From: Costus lasius
Lineage: Eukaryota > Streptophyta > Magnoliopsida > Zingiberales > Costaceae
Direction of reading: 5' to 3'
Assembly: GCA_027563935.2 (NCBI GenBank)
Contig: CM050450.1
Coordinates: 8,167,957 to 8,231,956, forward strand
DNA length: 64,000 bases
Shown here: positions 45,846-57,024 of the stretch, in pieces
Numbering within the stretch: position 1 is the first letter of the stretch
Layout: every line of letters begins with the position of its first letter
Program-made: the position numbers and the translations under genes
The notes under the pieces: generated by a model
What the model saw: the letters and a program-made list of their open reading frames with translations, nothing else
Databases searched by the model: none
What the model was told of the DNA's origin: nothing

Positions 45846-46418
45846 AAAATTTTCGTTTCAGTAAAAAAATTTTTAGTTTGGTAAATTATCGAAATATATA
45901 TATATTCAAAGTTTGACCCACAGCTTTCGCCCAGCCCAAACTCATGTTCCTAGTTATCTTCTCAACATTTCTCAATCTAGCCCAATTCATATACCAAGCC
46001 TAATTTTTATTTTTTATTAAATATTATATGGAGTTATTTTCTCAAACTCATGTTTTTAGTTCTTTCTCAGCACTTCTCAACCAAGTCCAATTCATATTTC
46101 TAGCCCAATTTTTTTATTTTTTTATTAATTATTACATGGAGTTAAAAAAATATGACAATGTTACCTTAATTCTTTCTATTTATATTTAATTTTTTTCATA
46201 ATTATTTATTGCATAATAAATGGAATAGTTAAATCTATTAAAATTAATTTAAATTATCGGTAATTCGGTAATTTTACTAATAGGTATTTTCCTTAATCAA
46301 TTTTGGTATCGGTTTTGGAATTTTAAATTCGATTTTCCAGCTTTTCAATTTTTCAGTTTTTCGGTAATTCAGTATTCGATATTCGGTAAATTGGTTTTTA
46401 CCGAATACTCACTCCTAG
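45828..46418. mobile_element. hAT-type MITE, left end worn
   Basis: The right end reads GGTTTTTACCGAATACTCACTCCTA, the inverse of the common TAGGGGTGAGTATTCGGTAAAAACC terminus. The left end, CGAGTTCGATAAAAAAATTTTCG, is a degraded match. The interior is AT-rich with repeated TTCGGTAA words. No TSD can be assigned. Confidence 0.55.
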
Positions 46419-46816
46419 CTTCAATAGATCCTACACAACCTGCCTTAGATTTTCTAGTTGTATCATCACCAAAGTGCGATTAATTACATGATATATGTAG
46501 CTAATTAATTAATAGATCTATCTTATTTGTTTGTAAATAGAGATGAGACATTGTCGATATACGGTGTGAGGATTGCTGAGGGAAGTGGATATGTTCGATT
46601 TGAAGATGCACACCTACATTGACTGCGCCTTCGTCATTTTGCAGGGAAAGACAGTCAAATCTTCGAAGATTAATTCGTAATAATTTTAGATAGATTGTAT
46701 GGTTTGTTGCTATCGCTATTTATAATATTACTTTAAAATTTAAAACTTATAATTGAGTTTTAAATTTTTTTTCCTTATCTTAAAATATGAAAGTTATAAA
46801 TATAAAAGAACAACTT
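46419..46816. other. Spacer with a short exon-like stretch
   Basis: At about 46,590-46,675 an open stretch has a GT-free join TTTTGCAG followed by GGAAAGACAGTC, which resembles an intron acceptor. I cannot identify any protein family and there is no continuation. Otherwise AT-rich with no gene. Confidence 0.25.
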
Positions 46817-46955
46817 GGGGTTGTTTGGCGCCCGCTGTTAATTGTTTTATAACTGTATTTTCTTTTAAACTTTATAAGATATTTGATAAATAATTTTTTA
46901 TCTTAAATTAAAATTTAAAATAATAAATAAATATATTATTTTATTTAAAATAATA
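46817..46955. mobile_element. Left part of a Tourist-like MITE
   Basis: GGGGTTGTTTGGCGCCCGCTGTTAATTGTTTTATAACTG matches the left end of the MITEs at 19,859 and 30,172. The right end is missing. Confidence 0.65.
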
Positions 46956-47175
46956 AATAAATCCACCAAGCTATAGAACTCTAGCCAAGCATAAAAAGTC
47001 TAGTTGAGAGAAAAGCTACATTACTTTTGCAAGAATTAGCTCCAAAACAAAGGATTTACTTCATAATAGGGGATTTCCACCATGAGCAGGGGATTTTCAT
47101 CAGTAGCTAACCGCAAGAAGAAGGAAGCTAGCGCAGGAGAGAGCCCTAACCAAGTTTCCAAACATAATCCCCAAT

Positions 47176-48116
47176 TGTTAGGCCTTTGGGCTGAACTTTG
47201 GACGCGGCCCAAAGCCCAGCCAAAAAGCCTAGCCACCCTATACTTACTAGGCGATTCGAGTGGTGCATAGTCCGGATCCGAACTTGTTTCCAACGGGTGC
47301 CGCGTGTGTCAAGGGAACACGAGTTCGGCATGGGTAGCTGATGGGATGGGATGCGCACGTTGACCAAGGCGAGTCGGCGTGGGCGGGATTAGGAAAAAGG
47401 GGACAAGGACGAATGCAGCTTCGCTTCATCTTTTGACAGATTTTTCGTTTCTTCGTTTCTCCTCTCCTCTACTCCGGCTAATCGGTTCTTCCTCGTCGGA
47501 CGTCATCGGCGGAGTTTCCCTGGTGTTCCGGTGATGCAGGTTGGTGCTGGAATGCCGCGATCAACTCTGCCCCGTTCGTCCTCCTCGTGTACGCTGCCAT
47601 AGCAGTCGGCGTCCCTGTCTAGACCACCTCGGAAGGCACCGACGGCAATCGCTTCTCCAAATAGGAGCCGACAGCCGTGTGATTACCGAGGTACCTTCCC
47701 GTCTCCTCGTCTTTCTGATTTTCTTCCCCAGTCGAGCATGCGGCTCCTGGGCGTGTCCTTCCTTCCTTGCATTTCCGACGGTGTTTGTGTCATTGTCATC
47801 TCCTCTCCCGCTCCTCTGATGAGCCCTTCCTCTCATGTCATCGAGCTCCGGCTGCCTGCGTGCGTGAAGTATCGGGCTTGACGCTCGCCTGCAAGCGAGC
47901 ATCCTCCGCTTCCCTCTGTCACCTATGTACGATGTCTCTCGTCCGAGGTTCACCGCCTGCGTGCAATGGCGGACGTCTCCAGTTCGGCTAAGCTTCCAGG
48001 CGGACGGCGTCTCCTTCCCAACGGAGGTGTAGTGAGCTGACCAATGCCACCCTCTTCTCCAGCGATCCTTTCCCGTTTAGCTCGACACGTGTGAGCGCCT
48101 AATCATCGTCGCCGAC
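47176..48116 (+). mobile_element. LTR related to the solo LTR at 31.2 kb, 3' part missing
   Basis: It starts TGTTAGGCCTTTGGGC. From about 47,525 the text GTTCCGGTGATGCAGGTTGG ... ACCTCGGAAGGC ... GATTACCGAGGTA ... CTTCCCCAGTCGAGC follows the solo LTR step by step with many differences. The expected end (GGGCGTGACA) is not reached because another LTR begins at 48,117. Confidence 0.6.
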
Positions 48117-49200
48117 TGACACGTCCCACAAGTGCACGGTTATGTCAAAGTAATATAAAAGATATCGAATCCCACAGGGAACAAGGTTGAATACCAGAAA
48201 ATCTGAGTCCTAATAGCTAGGCGAATCGAACTTGGGTTTTGAAAGCAGAAATCGAAAACAAGCAATCAACGCTATGACGGTAGGGAGTAAATATGAGAGA
48301 GATATCAGGGCTTTGGTTTTCACCACGATGACTACTTTAATCACACAAGGCAGATGACGGTTATCTGGATTATTGATTTTGCACAAGGAATCTAACCCTA
48401 AGGTACAAGGTGCCCTCTCTCGAGTGTACACCCCGGTGTTCGTCTTAGACTGACCTCCTACTCTCGCGGTGGGTCGTTCTATGATGAACCCAATGAGTTC
48501 TGTGGTAGACTATGAAATCCTTGAGCGAAGACCAAGCACTCTCGTGTCGAGGTCTCGCAAGTTTTACTAAGGGACTCCACCCTTACGATCCTTCTCTCGA
48601 TATCAATCGTAACTGCTAACATGTGAGAATACTCGGCCAAGGTAAAATAATGAAATAAACATGACAAAGTAAAATATGCTCACAACATAATCCAAATAAC
48701 AGGATAAAGATAAAGTTTGCGATTAAATTCGTCAACGGGTTTCAACCAAGCCGCAAAATAAGGTTTACGTTACAATCATCATTGAAACGTACAAAAGTCT
48801 CTCTTTTAACATAGGAAGATCACAAGAAAGAGTTTCTAAGGGATAGGAGAGGATAAACCGAAGCAGATCTGCAAGAATCGTGACGCTCCGATGATCCAAT
48901 CTCTGAAAATCGCCTCGAACTCCTCTTTTCGCCGTGTACTTCCGCCCACGCCGAATTGTCGTGTGTTCCTTGATACCTAGGGCATAAAATTTGGGGCTTT
49001 TATGTCCTCTTCGTTTACCTCTGAAAGAGCTTTCCATAGACACCTTACTTGCCAAAATCGGACTCCAAACGGGTGAGAAATTAGGGAAAAATCTAGTAAG
49101 ACTCGGACTCGCGCGTGTCTGGATCAGAATCACGGGTGAACCCCGTCGGGTTCACCTGGCCGTGATTCATTCTGTGAGGTCGGGTGAAATCCGCTGATCT
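48117..49200 (-). mobile_element. Athila-type LTR (minus strand), upstream end uncertain
   Basis: On the plus strand it opens TGACACGTCCCACAAGTGCACGG, the inverse of the Athila/Tat LTR tail, and it shares structure with the solo LTR at 44,500 (ACAAGG...CTCTCGAG, repeated CTCTCG words). It includes one palindrome GGTGAACCCCGTCGGGTTCACC at 49,135-49,156, identical in design to the array at 63.2-63.6 kb. It therefore probably belongs to the second Athila family. Neither TSD nor a PBS was found at its end. Confidence 0.5.
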
Positions 49201-49213
49201 GTGCTGGAAGTGG

Positions 49214-50976
49214 CCTCTGATACCAGTTGTCACGCCCCAATTTTTCGCGCCTAAAACTAGAGCGTGATAGCACAATTTACACAGCCACTGTGCAAACTGT
49301 CAACTCTCACACCTAAACAATGCGTACTATGCGGAAGCAAATATAAATACAATGCGCGCTCACTACAGATCGTCTCTCCCAGCAATACAGATCACTCTCC
49401 CCTAACTCTACCCAATCACTGAATATCTGGGCTGACTGAGTACTGTGGCCGAATATGTGAGTATGCAATACTGGAGCAAGGTGGCGGGTTAGGCTCTTCC
49501 TCTTCCACTAACTACTTTGCACACCTTGTGCGCCCTGAAACTCACAAGCTTTCACAGGCAGGTATCGCACACAAGCAGGTGATCTATCAGGGATCAAGGA
49601 GCACTAGACACATGCTCAAAACCTAACACACAAGTAACTACCGGCCTGCTTAGTCCTAAGCAATAATATCACTACACAGCGAGCGAAGGATGAGGACAAG
49701 TACAATACTTGCGCCCCACCTAAGCTAAGTCCACAAAGTCCAACGGAAATCACAACCTTTCTCCAAGTAGTGAAACTCAGGGATAAAAGGACCCTCTTCC
49801 CTAAATCCTGGGAAGAGGTACACAATATATATATTATCAACAACCTCGGCAATACAATGTTCAAGGTTAGGGTTTATACCAAAGTTATGAACAAAGCATA
49901 TACAATGATGAAGCTCTCGGCTCCTCTCCTCTAGATGGCCGGATCTTCAAGCACTCCTCAAGGGGGAAGCCCTTGAGGATCGGACCCTAAGGTGGAAGAC
50001 CTTAGGGTTGTTGTTGATGGTTGCAAGCTCTCGGCTCCTTGGTTCCTCACCAAGCCGAGACTCCAAGTTGATGATGAAGTGTTGAAGGACTCCTCCCTTC
50101 AATTGGTGGCCGAGTGTCCAAGGCTCCAAGGACACCCTCCAAGTGCTTGCCGGTGATGAAGATGAAGACCACTCACCTCAAGTGTCTTCAAGAGCTCTCG
50201 GGTCAAGAACTCAGCCCCTCTCCTCGCCTCAAGGAAGAAGGAAGCTTTCACTCTCCAATTGGGCAGCACTTCGTTGCTCAAAGATTCATCAATCCTCTCT
50301 TGTCGCCAAGTCCTCCCTTAAGTAAAGAAGCCACCCATGATCAAGTTCAATTGCGGCCAAGAGATAGAGGAAGAATAGGAAACTTTCCTATTATGGCGCC
50401 AATTCAAATTTCATGTTGACCCAAGCCTTGAACCGAACCAAACCTTGGTTCATGATGTCCGCCCAAGCCTTGAGTTCGCCCCTTTAGTGGATCCAAGAGG
50501 GTTATGGTGAGAAAACCCATTAATCCCTTATTGGATCTTGAATTCAACTTCTTATTGGATCTTGTCCATAAGTTGCCCCATGTCAAACATGTGCTTCACT
50601 TAAACAAGATGCCAAGAATATTCCTTGAAACCCTAGGCCACTTAGATCAGCCCCTAGGTCTCAGAATTGAACCCCGATCGAACCTGGGTTCATGTCAAGT
50701 GACCATGGTTAAGCTGACCATGGTTAAACTAACCATGGTTAAGTTAACCATGCTCCCAAAACTCAGAAGTGACTCCACAGCACTCCAAAGCACCCCCAGG
50801 CCATGCCTAAGGATAGATGTGTCGATGTACCTACAAAAACATACTCAACACAATGTCAGTAACCTAACTCCACTAGTAGGCTCACTGCAACACCAGCCTA
50901 ACACCTCGTCAAGCTCATCCATCCCTCCCCAGAACCCCGCTGGATCCATGGGATGGGCTGGGGTATAACCCCAGCA
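49214..50976 (-). mobile_element. Large gypsy LTR (minus strand) with adjoining PBS
   Basis: On the minus strand the LTR ends GGGGCGTGACA (49,228) and is followed by AC and TGGTATCAGAGG (49,225-49,214), an initiator tRNA-Met PBS. This is the usual Tekay/Del arrangement. The LTR would start TGCTGGGG at 50,976, making it about 1.75 kb. It holds three near-identical ACCATGGTTAAG words (50,701-50,752). The element's interior is lost and is replaced by the Athila-type LTR. Confidence 0.55.
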
Positions 50977-51702
50977 TACACTAATTATTGGGGTTAATTC
51001 AAATGTTCCATCAGGGCATGATACACTAATTATTGCAATAGATTTCAACTCCTAACCTTAGGTACTATTGCCAATTTTTCGCAATGCCAAGTAGAGGAGT
51101 CTCTTATTGAGTTCAACTTCACATCCCTTAGATTTCAACTCATGTCTTTCGGTACCACTGCTAATTTTGCGCAGTGCCAAGTTGAGGAATCTAAAGGTGA
51201 TAATTTTTTTTGTTTTTTTCTAACAGCAGTTGATAACATAGCCATTTGGACAAATGCAGCGTCTCCCCAATAACAGAAAGGAATTCAAAGAATAACTAAG
51301 TGAATATGTAGCTCAATGTGATTTGCATGTAAGTTGCAAGCTTGAGTTGATTTAACAATCATAGAAATATTTGACCCACTAATGAACAACTCAAAATCTA
51401 TCCAAATTACAAAATTTCTAAATCATAGAACAAATGGATATGATCAAAAAGTATTCCTAACAAGGAGGTATTATCAACAATCATTGATTATTCCTTAACC
51501 AATCGTGCATTCAACTCAAAATACTCAAAATTTTGAAATAGCCATCATAGGACAAGACTCATACACATGCAAACTCAAACTCATGGAAAAATTTACACAG
51601 CATGAATGAAAAGCATAATAACCATAACAAAGTGCGGACACAAGCAAGAAAAATAATGTCATACAAGTCTGTCACAGAGTGGGGTCTGAATAAGTGGACC
51701 AG
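50977..51702 (-). mobile_element. 3' untranslated part of the outer Athila-like element
   Basis: The sequence reads on, in minus orientation, from the part beyond the nested element (61,283). Twin phrases GGTACCACTGCTAATTTTGCGCAGTGCCAAG and GGTACTATTGCCAATTTTTCGCAATGCCAAG (51,061-51,181) are TACC-hairpin words that also occur in the 3' region of the inner element (52,620-52,720). A 14-bp repeat TACACTAATTATTG flanks 30 bp at 50,977-51,035. Confidence 0.5.
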
Positions 51703-52276
51703 TGATAGGGGCCCAGAAAATTGCCCCAAAACCCTAAGGTCTCCCCGTTCGCACTCGTTCTCTGCAACCGCTTGATCAAATCCCATAATTCTAGTTTGAA
51801 ATCGTGCGTATCCAAGTTGGGAAGGTCTCCCTAAAATTTCGTCCAATTCCGAGCCAGGAATAGAAAGTTACAGGCAAAATACCGGATGCCTATCGTGCTG
51901 TACGCGTAACGGTACACGGTCGTGCATGGATGCACAGGCACGCCCGTGCACGGCTCAGTTAAGAGAATTCTGATGACTTACGATGTACGGCCGTGCATGG
52001 ATGCACACCCATGACCGTGCACTCTGTAGAAGGCTCTGATTGGGCTGAAATTTGGCATGTAGCTCCGTCTCATCATGATAAATCATTCTATACCTTCAGA
52101 TTCTCCAAATTCCATCAGTTTTGAGGCCAAAAATCTACATTTCCATAAAACAAGGGAAAAGTGAAGAGTCTGAAGAATATGAAGCATTTGAGTGCATAAA
52201 TGAGACAAAACATGCATTTTACTCCAAAATAATAATAGAAACGAGTCACGATATATCATATATTTGCATGTCATCA
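51703..52276 (-). repeat. 3' LTR of the inner Athila-type element
   Basis: 574 bp and closely similar to 60,708-61,282. It carries two palindromic CGTGCATGGATGCAC words at about 51,930 and 51,992. Confidence 0.92.
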
Positions 52277-53205
52277 AAATACATCGGACTTAAAGTTTTG
52301 CTTGTCCTCAAGCAATTGAATTGTCTAGAACACAGTGATGACATGGAATAGGGAATCTCAAATAGCTCATCTAGGTCTAATAAGGTTATTTGTTAAACAC
52401 AATAGGTCTTCAGGTTATAATCTATAGAACATGTATAGAACATGTAAAGTTACATTACCAAAAACCTTTACAGTGCATCCCACAGGAATGATATGATTGA
52501 CCAAGTTTTCATAAAACATAACACTGTGTACTAAGTCATGGGAGAATAGCATCAGTACCACATAATCCCTATGTGGTGCCTTTTTTTTAGATACAAGCTA
52601 TGATAGTGCCAAGTGCCAAGCTTTGCTTCGGTACCACTGTCATTCTTATTTCATTGTGATGCAAAGAATAGTGCGAAGTGGATGTACAATGTGTAGTGTA
52701 CAAGAACACTTCGGTACCACCATTATTATTTCTAGCCCCCATGACAAAGTGCATAAAGAAAGTAAAGAGAGAAACCAGAGGCAATCACGATCTACACTTG
52801 AGATGCATATCAAGGCCGAGGTAAAGTAGCATGCATACTCTTCAAGATTCTACCAACAATGAATCAGGTTAATTACAACATTCAACTACAGTAAACTAAA
52901 GAATCATATGTGCAAACCATAACCATCATAAACCATAGGCAAATAAAAGTTAAGATTCCCATCCCAAGCAATCAAGTAGTCATAGAACAATGCAACACTA
53001 GAAGACAAAGCAAATAGCATAGAGGAAAGTAGGGTTTGGGCAAGACAGTAAAGATGTTGATACCACAAAATAACAAAGCATGCAAGAAATAGAAGCGACA
53101 AACTTAAAACTACCAAGAAGTGACTAAAGGAAACAAACAACTAGAATAAAGAAAACTACTGGAAAAACAGAAAGCTGACCAAGTGACGGGTGAAACCAAA
53201 GAAGT
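52277..53205 (-). other. 3' untranslated region of the inner element
   Basis: No ORF. Phrases such as CTTCGGTACCACTGTCATTCTTATTTC and ACTTCGGTACCACCATTATTATTTC repeat (52,626 and 52,709), each near AAGTGCCAAG- or AGTGTAC-like words. Next to the LTR the minus strand reads GAGGACAAGCAAAACTTTAAGT, the usual Athila pre-LTR sequence, with a weak polypurine tract. Confidence 0.6.
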
Positions 53206-54267
53206 TCATCCCCAACGCCGACGCAGTCGCGCCTGAAGCTCATAGACAGACTCTAAAATGGAGGACTGTACTCGTCCCTGGCACTCAACTGCAGTCTCAA
53301 GATGTTGGATCCGGTCATTGCCCTCAGAGACGGACAGATGAGTCTCTTGCTGTGCGTCATGGACAAAGCGGATCATAGTCTCAATGCGGTCGAGCTGGGT
53401 AGAAGGGCGCTGCTGAGTAGATTGTGGTGGTTCAGTTGCAAGAGGTACATCCACATCTTCAACTGCTTCCACTCTCCAGTTCCGCTGCTCTCGAATAGTA
53501 GTACGTGCAGGATTTGGTAGCGGTAGCTTCACATCGCTCCCGGGGAAGATCAAGTTGTAAAGTTCACCTTCCTTCACTATCATTCGTATCGAGATGCAAG
53601 AATCAAGGTCAAGTCGGCAGTTTCCCCGTGCTTGCTCCATTTGGTAGGGATGAATCCCAACAGTATAAGCAAGTGGGGTAAGAAGTCCCTCGAGAGCTAT
53701 TGCTCCCTTTGGTGCCCTTGATACCTTCTGGAGTTGTCAGGCAAAGTGGAAAGCAGTGTTGAGGCAGACCCCATGCAACATAGCCCAAAGAAATTGAAGC
53801 TCAGATGCTCTGACAAGACCATCAGACTCCCCTCGACCAAAAATAGTATGTGCTAGAACACGGTGCACATATTTCACCACATGGTTCCTCAGGCAGGTGG
53901 CTCTAGCTGTCCTAGTGTCAAAGGGTCGGAATCCAGTCAGGTCGGCCCAGAAGTTGCTTGCTTTAAACTCAGGTGGTGTGAGGCGCGTCCCATCAGTAGG
54001 AAAACCATAAATAGAGTTCAGCTCTATCAATGTAAGCACATATTCGGTGTTGTTGAGCCGGAAGGATAGACTGTCGTCGTCATCATCAGTGTGAATGCTA
54101 GCATGAAACTCCATGGATGATAAAAACTCAAGTACAATAGGGATGTAGGTGGGATAGCAGATAGTGAAGAATTGCTCCCAGCCCATACGTTGAAAAAGCC
54201 ATTGTACATCTTCGTGGAAGCCCAAGGTGTTCAGCGTAGCATGATCAAGAAATCGTGTTGTGACCAC
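53206..54267 (-). pseudogene. Athila 3' ORF (ATHILA ORF-1 family) of the inner element
   Basis: Two frames (54,267-53,737 and 53,640-53,206) are one ORF split by a TGA at 53,737-53,739. Motifs GWEQFFTICYPTY, VLEFLSSMEF, SFRLNNTEYVLTLIELNSIYGFP, VKYVHRVLAHTIFGRGESDG and KLPLPN are arranged like plant Athila ORF proteins of unknown function. The C-terminus (RIETMIRFVHDAQQ ... LESVYELQARLRRR) looks like a coiled coil. It lies downstream of pol in the sense orientation. A closely similar but distinct ORF is at 62,605-61,808. Confidence 0.65.
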
Positions 54268-54304
54268 CGGACGACATGAGAGGGCTGTGAGCCTGGCCAG
54301 CTGC

Positions 54305-54738
54305 TCAGGATCTCTGCAGATGATACCATACGGAGTGGGCGGTAGAGCTGGCGGCGGAAGATGCTCGGCGGCGGCCTGAGAGGAAGAGGACGCCCGGTGC
54401 TTGGAGGTGGGTTGCTTCTGTCAAGACATGCTGGCAGTGAAGGGAGGAGACGGGAAGGTAGCTGGTGCTGTGGAGGGAGCTTTGGAGGCGTCGGCGGCGA
54501 AGAAAAATGGTTAGCGGCGGCGAAAACGCGAGCGGCAAACGGAGCTAGGGCAGCGGCGAACAGCGACGGGAGGCACGGATCGGTGCTGGAAAATTGGGGG
54601 AAATGGTCGCCGGAGAATGGGGAAGACGATGGAAGGTCGTCGGCGGTCGATCGGGCACCGGAGGCGGCAGATCGGGATGGCGGCGGCGGCTAGGGTTGCG
54701 TACATGGGTGTGTACGTGGCTGTGCAGGCGTCTCTCTT
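54305..54738 (-). other. GC-rich leader of the 3' ORF
   Basis: A GGC/GCC-rich block upstream of the Athila ORF. Frames on both strands are low-complexity (serine/arginine or glycine-rich). In the outer element the matching region encodes an ORF start (MPPRTKVMAAKK), so parts of this block may be a degraded ORF start. Confidence 0.4.
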
Positions 54739-54739
54739 T

Positions 54740-54995
54740 TATAATATGTCATGCACGGGTGTGTATGGACACATGGCTCAGCCCGTGCAGCTCTCGGTCT
54801 CATCGCGCCAACAAACTTCACTTATGATGCACGGCCATGCATCGCCCGTGCACGTCTCAGTCTGCGGAGTTCCTTACGCATCACGGCCGTGCGCGCCTTC
54901 ACACCCATGCCCGTGCAGCGCTCGGTCTTGCGTTGGGAGAAGTTAACCGAGCCGTGCATGGATGCACGGGTGCGACCGTGCATGGCTCGGTGATG
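54740..54995 (-). repeat. Palindrome array of the inner element, period about 65 bp
   Basis: Four units have CCCGTGCA or ACCGTGCA at 54,782, 54,845, 54,910 and 54,975, spaced 63-65 bp. Each begins with CACGG-like words and holds a palindrome based on CGTGCATGGATGCACG, then a CTCGGTCT-like word. The same palindrome occurs twice in each LTR. It lies between pol and the Athila ORF. Confidence 0.85.
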
Positions 54996-55244
54996 CCTAA
55001 AAAATCTAGAAAAATTGCTATCAGTGTGGTACAGCTTAGAGAACACAAATATGAAATAAAAACTGGAAAAGAATAAAGTCTAAATGATGAAAATAAATGA
55101 GAAAGTAAAAAATAGCAAACAAGAGGCTGGGTTGCCTCCCAACAAGCGCTTCTTTAGGGTCACTAGCTTGACCAGTGTGTTGCTCATGGTGGGTCTGGAG
55201 GTGGTGGATCAGAGATATGTAAAGAGACCCCTTTGTCGATGATG

Positions 55245-57024
55245 TCATGTGCATAGTAGAGTTTTAAGTGTTGGCCATTCACTTTAAAGTTTCCTGATCG
55301 CTAGTTCCAAATTTCAACAGCTCCATGCGGAAAAATCTTCTTCACAATAAATGGTCCAGACCATCTTGTCCTTAACTTCCCAGGAAAGAGTTTCAAACGT
55401 GAGTTAAACAGAAGGACATGATCTCCTACTTGAAAATTCTTTGTAACAATATGCTTGTCGTGCCATCACTTTGTTCGTTCTTTATAGATCCTTGCATTGT
55501 GATATGAAGACAGACGGACTTCATTAAGTTCATTGAGTTGGAGTTTCCTGTTATTGCCCAATTGGCTCTGTGCTCAATTTCAACCGGGAGATGGCAGGAC
55601 TTGCCATAAACTAGCTGATAGGGGGACATTCCCAGCGGGGTTTTGAAGGCTGTTCTATAAGCCCAAAGTGCGTCATCTAGTTTCAATGACCAATCAGTTC
55701 GTGAGAAGTTAACCATCTTTTGTAAGATATTCTTTATCTCGCTGTTGGATACTTCCACTTGTCCGCTGGTCTGTGGATGGTAAGGGGTTGCAACTTTGTA
55801 GGTGACCCCGTACTTCTTTAGTAGAGAGGCCAACTGGTGATTCAGAAAGTGAGAGCCTCTGTCGCTTATCAAAATTTGCGGTATACCAAATCTGGGGAAG
55901 ATAGTGAGTCTAAGCATTCGGGTCACCGCTTTAGCATCGGATGTGTGTTCGGCTGAGGCTTCCACCCACTTAGAGACATAATCCACAACTACCAATATGA
56001 ATTGATGTCCACAGGACGATGGGAATGGTCCCATAAAGTCCATCCCCCAAACATCGAAGATCTCCAGTTCCAAAATGTTGGTTAATGGTAACTCATCTCG
56101 TTTAGAAATGTTGCCTGATCGCTGACACTGGTCACAATGAGTAATGAATCGCCAGACATCCCAAAAAATGGTGGGCCAGTAAAGTCCGGATTGTAGCACT
56201 TTGAAGGCTGTCTTCGAAGCACTAGCGTGGCCTCCATAAGGAGATGAGTGGCAATGAAATAAGACATTCTGGATACCCTCTTCAGGTATGCATCGCCTAA
56301 AAAGGCCATCAGCGCATCTTGGAAATAAGAGAGGGTCATCCCAATAGTAGTGCTTCACATCGTGTAGAAATCTCTTCTTTTGCTGCCATGAAAGATCAAA
56401 GGAGATGACGTCATACACTAAATAATTAACGAAGTCAGCATACCGTGGGGTTTCAATTTTGGTTAGAGCTAAGAGATGTTCATCAGGGAAGTAGTCGTTG
56501 ATGTCTTGACAGTTCTCCTCTTCTTGTTCTTCATGTGGTAATCTGGATAAATGATCAGCTACCAGGTTTTCTGAGCCCTTCTTGTCACGGATTTCCAGAT
56601 CGAATTCCTGTAGCAAGAGGATCCAGCGAATCAATCGTGGCTTTGTATATTTCTTAGTTAAAAGGTACCTGATGGCTGCATGATCAGTGTATACGATTAC
56701 TTTTGAATCAATAACATAAGATCTAAATTTGTCAAAAGCGAAAATAATAGCAAGGAGCTCCTTTTTCGTGGTAGCGTAATTGATTTGAGCTTCATTCAAT
56801 GTTCGGCTCGCGTAATAGATGGCATGTAATTTGTTGTCTTCCCGTTGTCCTAACACTGCTCCGACTGCGAAATCGCTGGCGTCACACATGAGTTTGAACG
56901 GGAGTGACCAGTCTGGTGGCTGCATAATGGGGGCTGAGATCAGTGCTTTCTTTAACTTTTCAAATGAGGCCATGTAGTCCTGATCAAAGGAGAAAGAAAC
57001 ATCTTTAGCTACCAGATTAGTCAA
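55245..57024 (-). pseudogene. RNase H and integrase of the inner element
   Basis: A 532-codon frame follows RT after a one-base loss in a T-run near 57,040. RNase H shows [15 protein letters not shown] (about 48-62), [29 protein letters not shown] and [11 protein letters not shown]. Integrase shows an HHCC-type zinc region ([10 protein letters not shown] ... CDQCQRSG), then DFMGPF, DRGSHF and VEVSNSEIK as the D,D,E core. Near 55,555 the frame shifts again, and the sequence up to about 55,245 still encodes the usual C-terminal [27 protein letters not shown] segment with a stop. The enzyme set is clearly gypsy/Athila but not intact. Confidence 0.85.

Larger units (their letters stand above)
43300..45860 (-). 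mobile_element. Minus-strand Ty3/gypsy element, reduced (3' LTR, end of internal region, protease)
   Basis: Read on the minus strand, a purine-rich tract GGTGGGGGAGAATTG (44,168-44,154) leads straight into an LTR start TGTGATGCC at 44,152. The LTR body runs down to about 43,300 and includes AATAAAGAAGGG as a possible poly(A) signal. Upstream lie about 350 bp of internal sequence, an inserted solo LTR (44,500-45,594), and then a protease-like stretch. With the solo LTR removed, the protease frame runs on across the join. RT and integrase are absent. Confidence 0.6.

Noticed and set aside
49228..50976. Solo LTR interpretation of the 1.75 kb LTR
   Set aside because: A primer-binding site lies directly next to its end, so it is the 5' LTR of a truncated element rather than a solo LTR, and no TSD was found.
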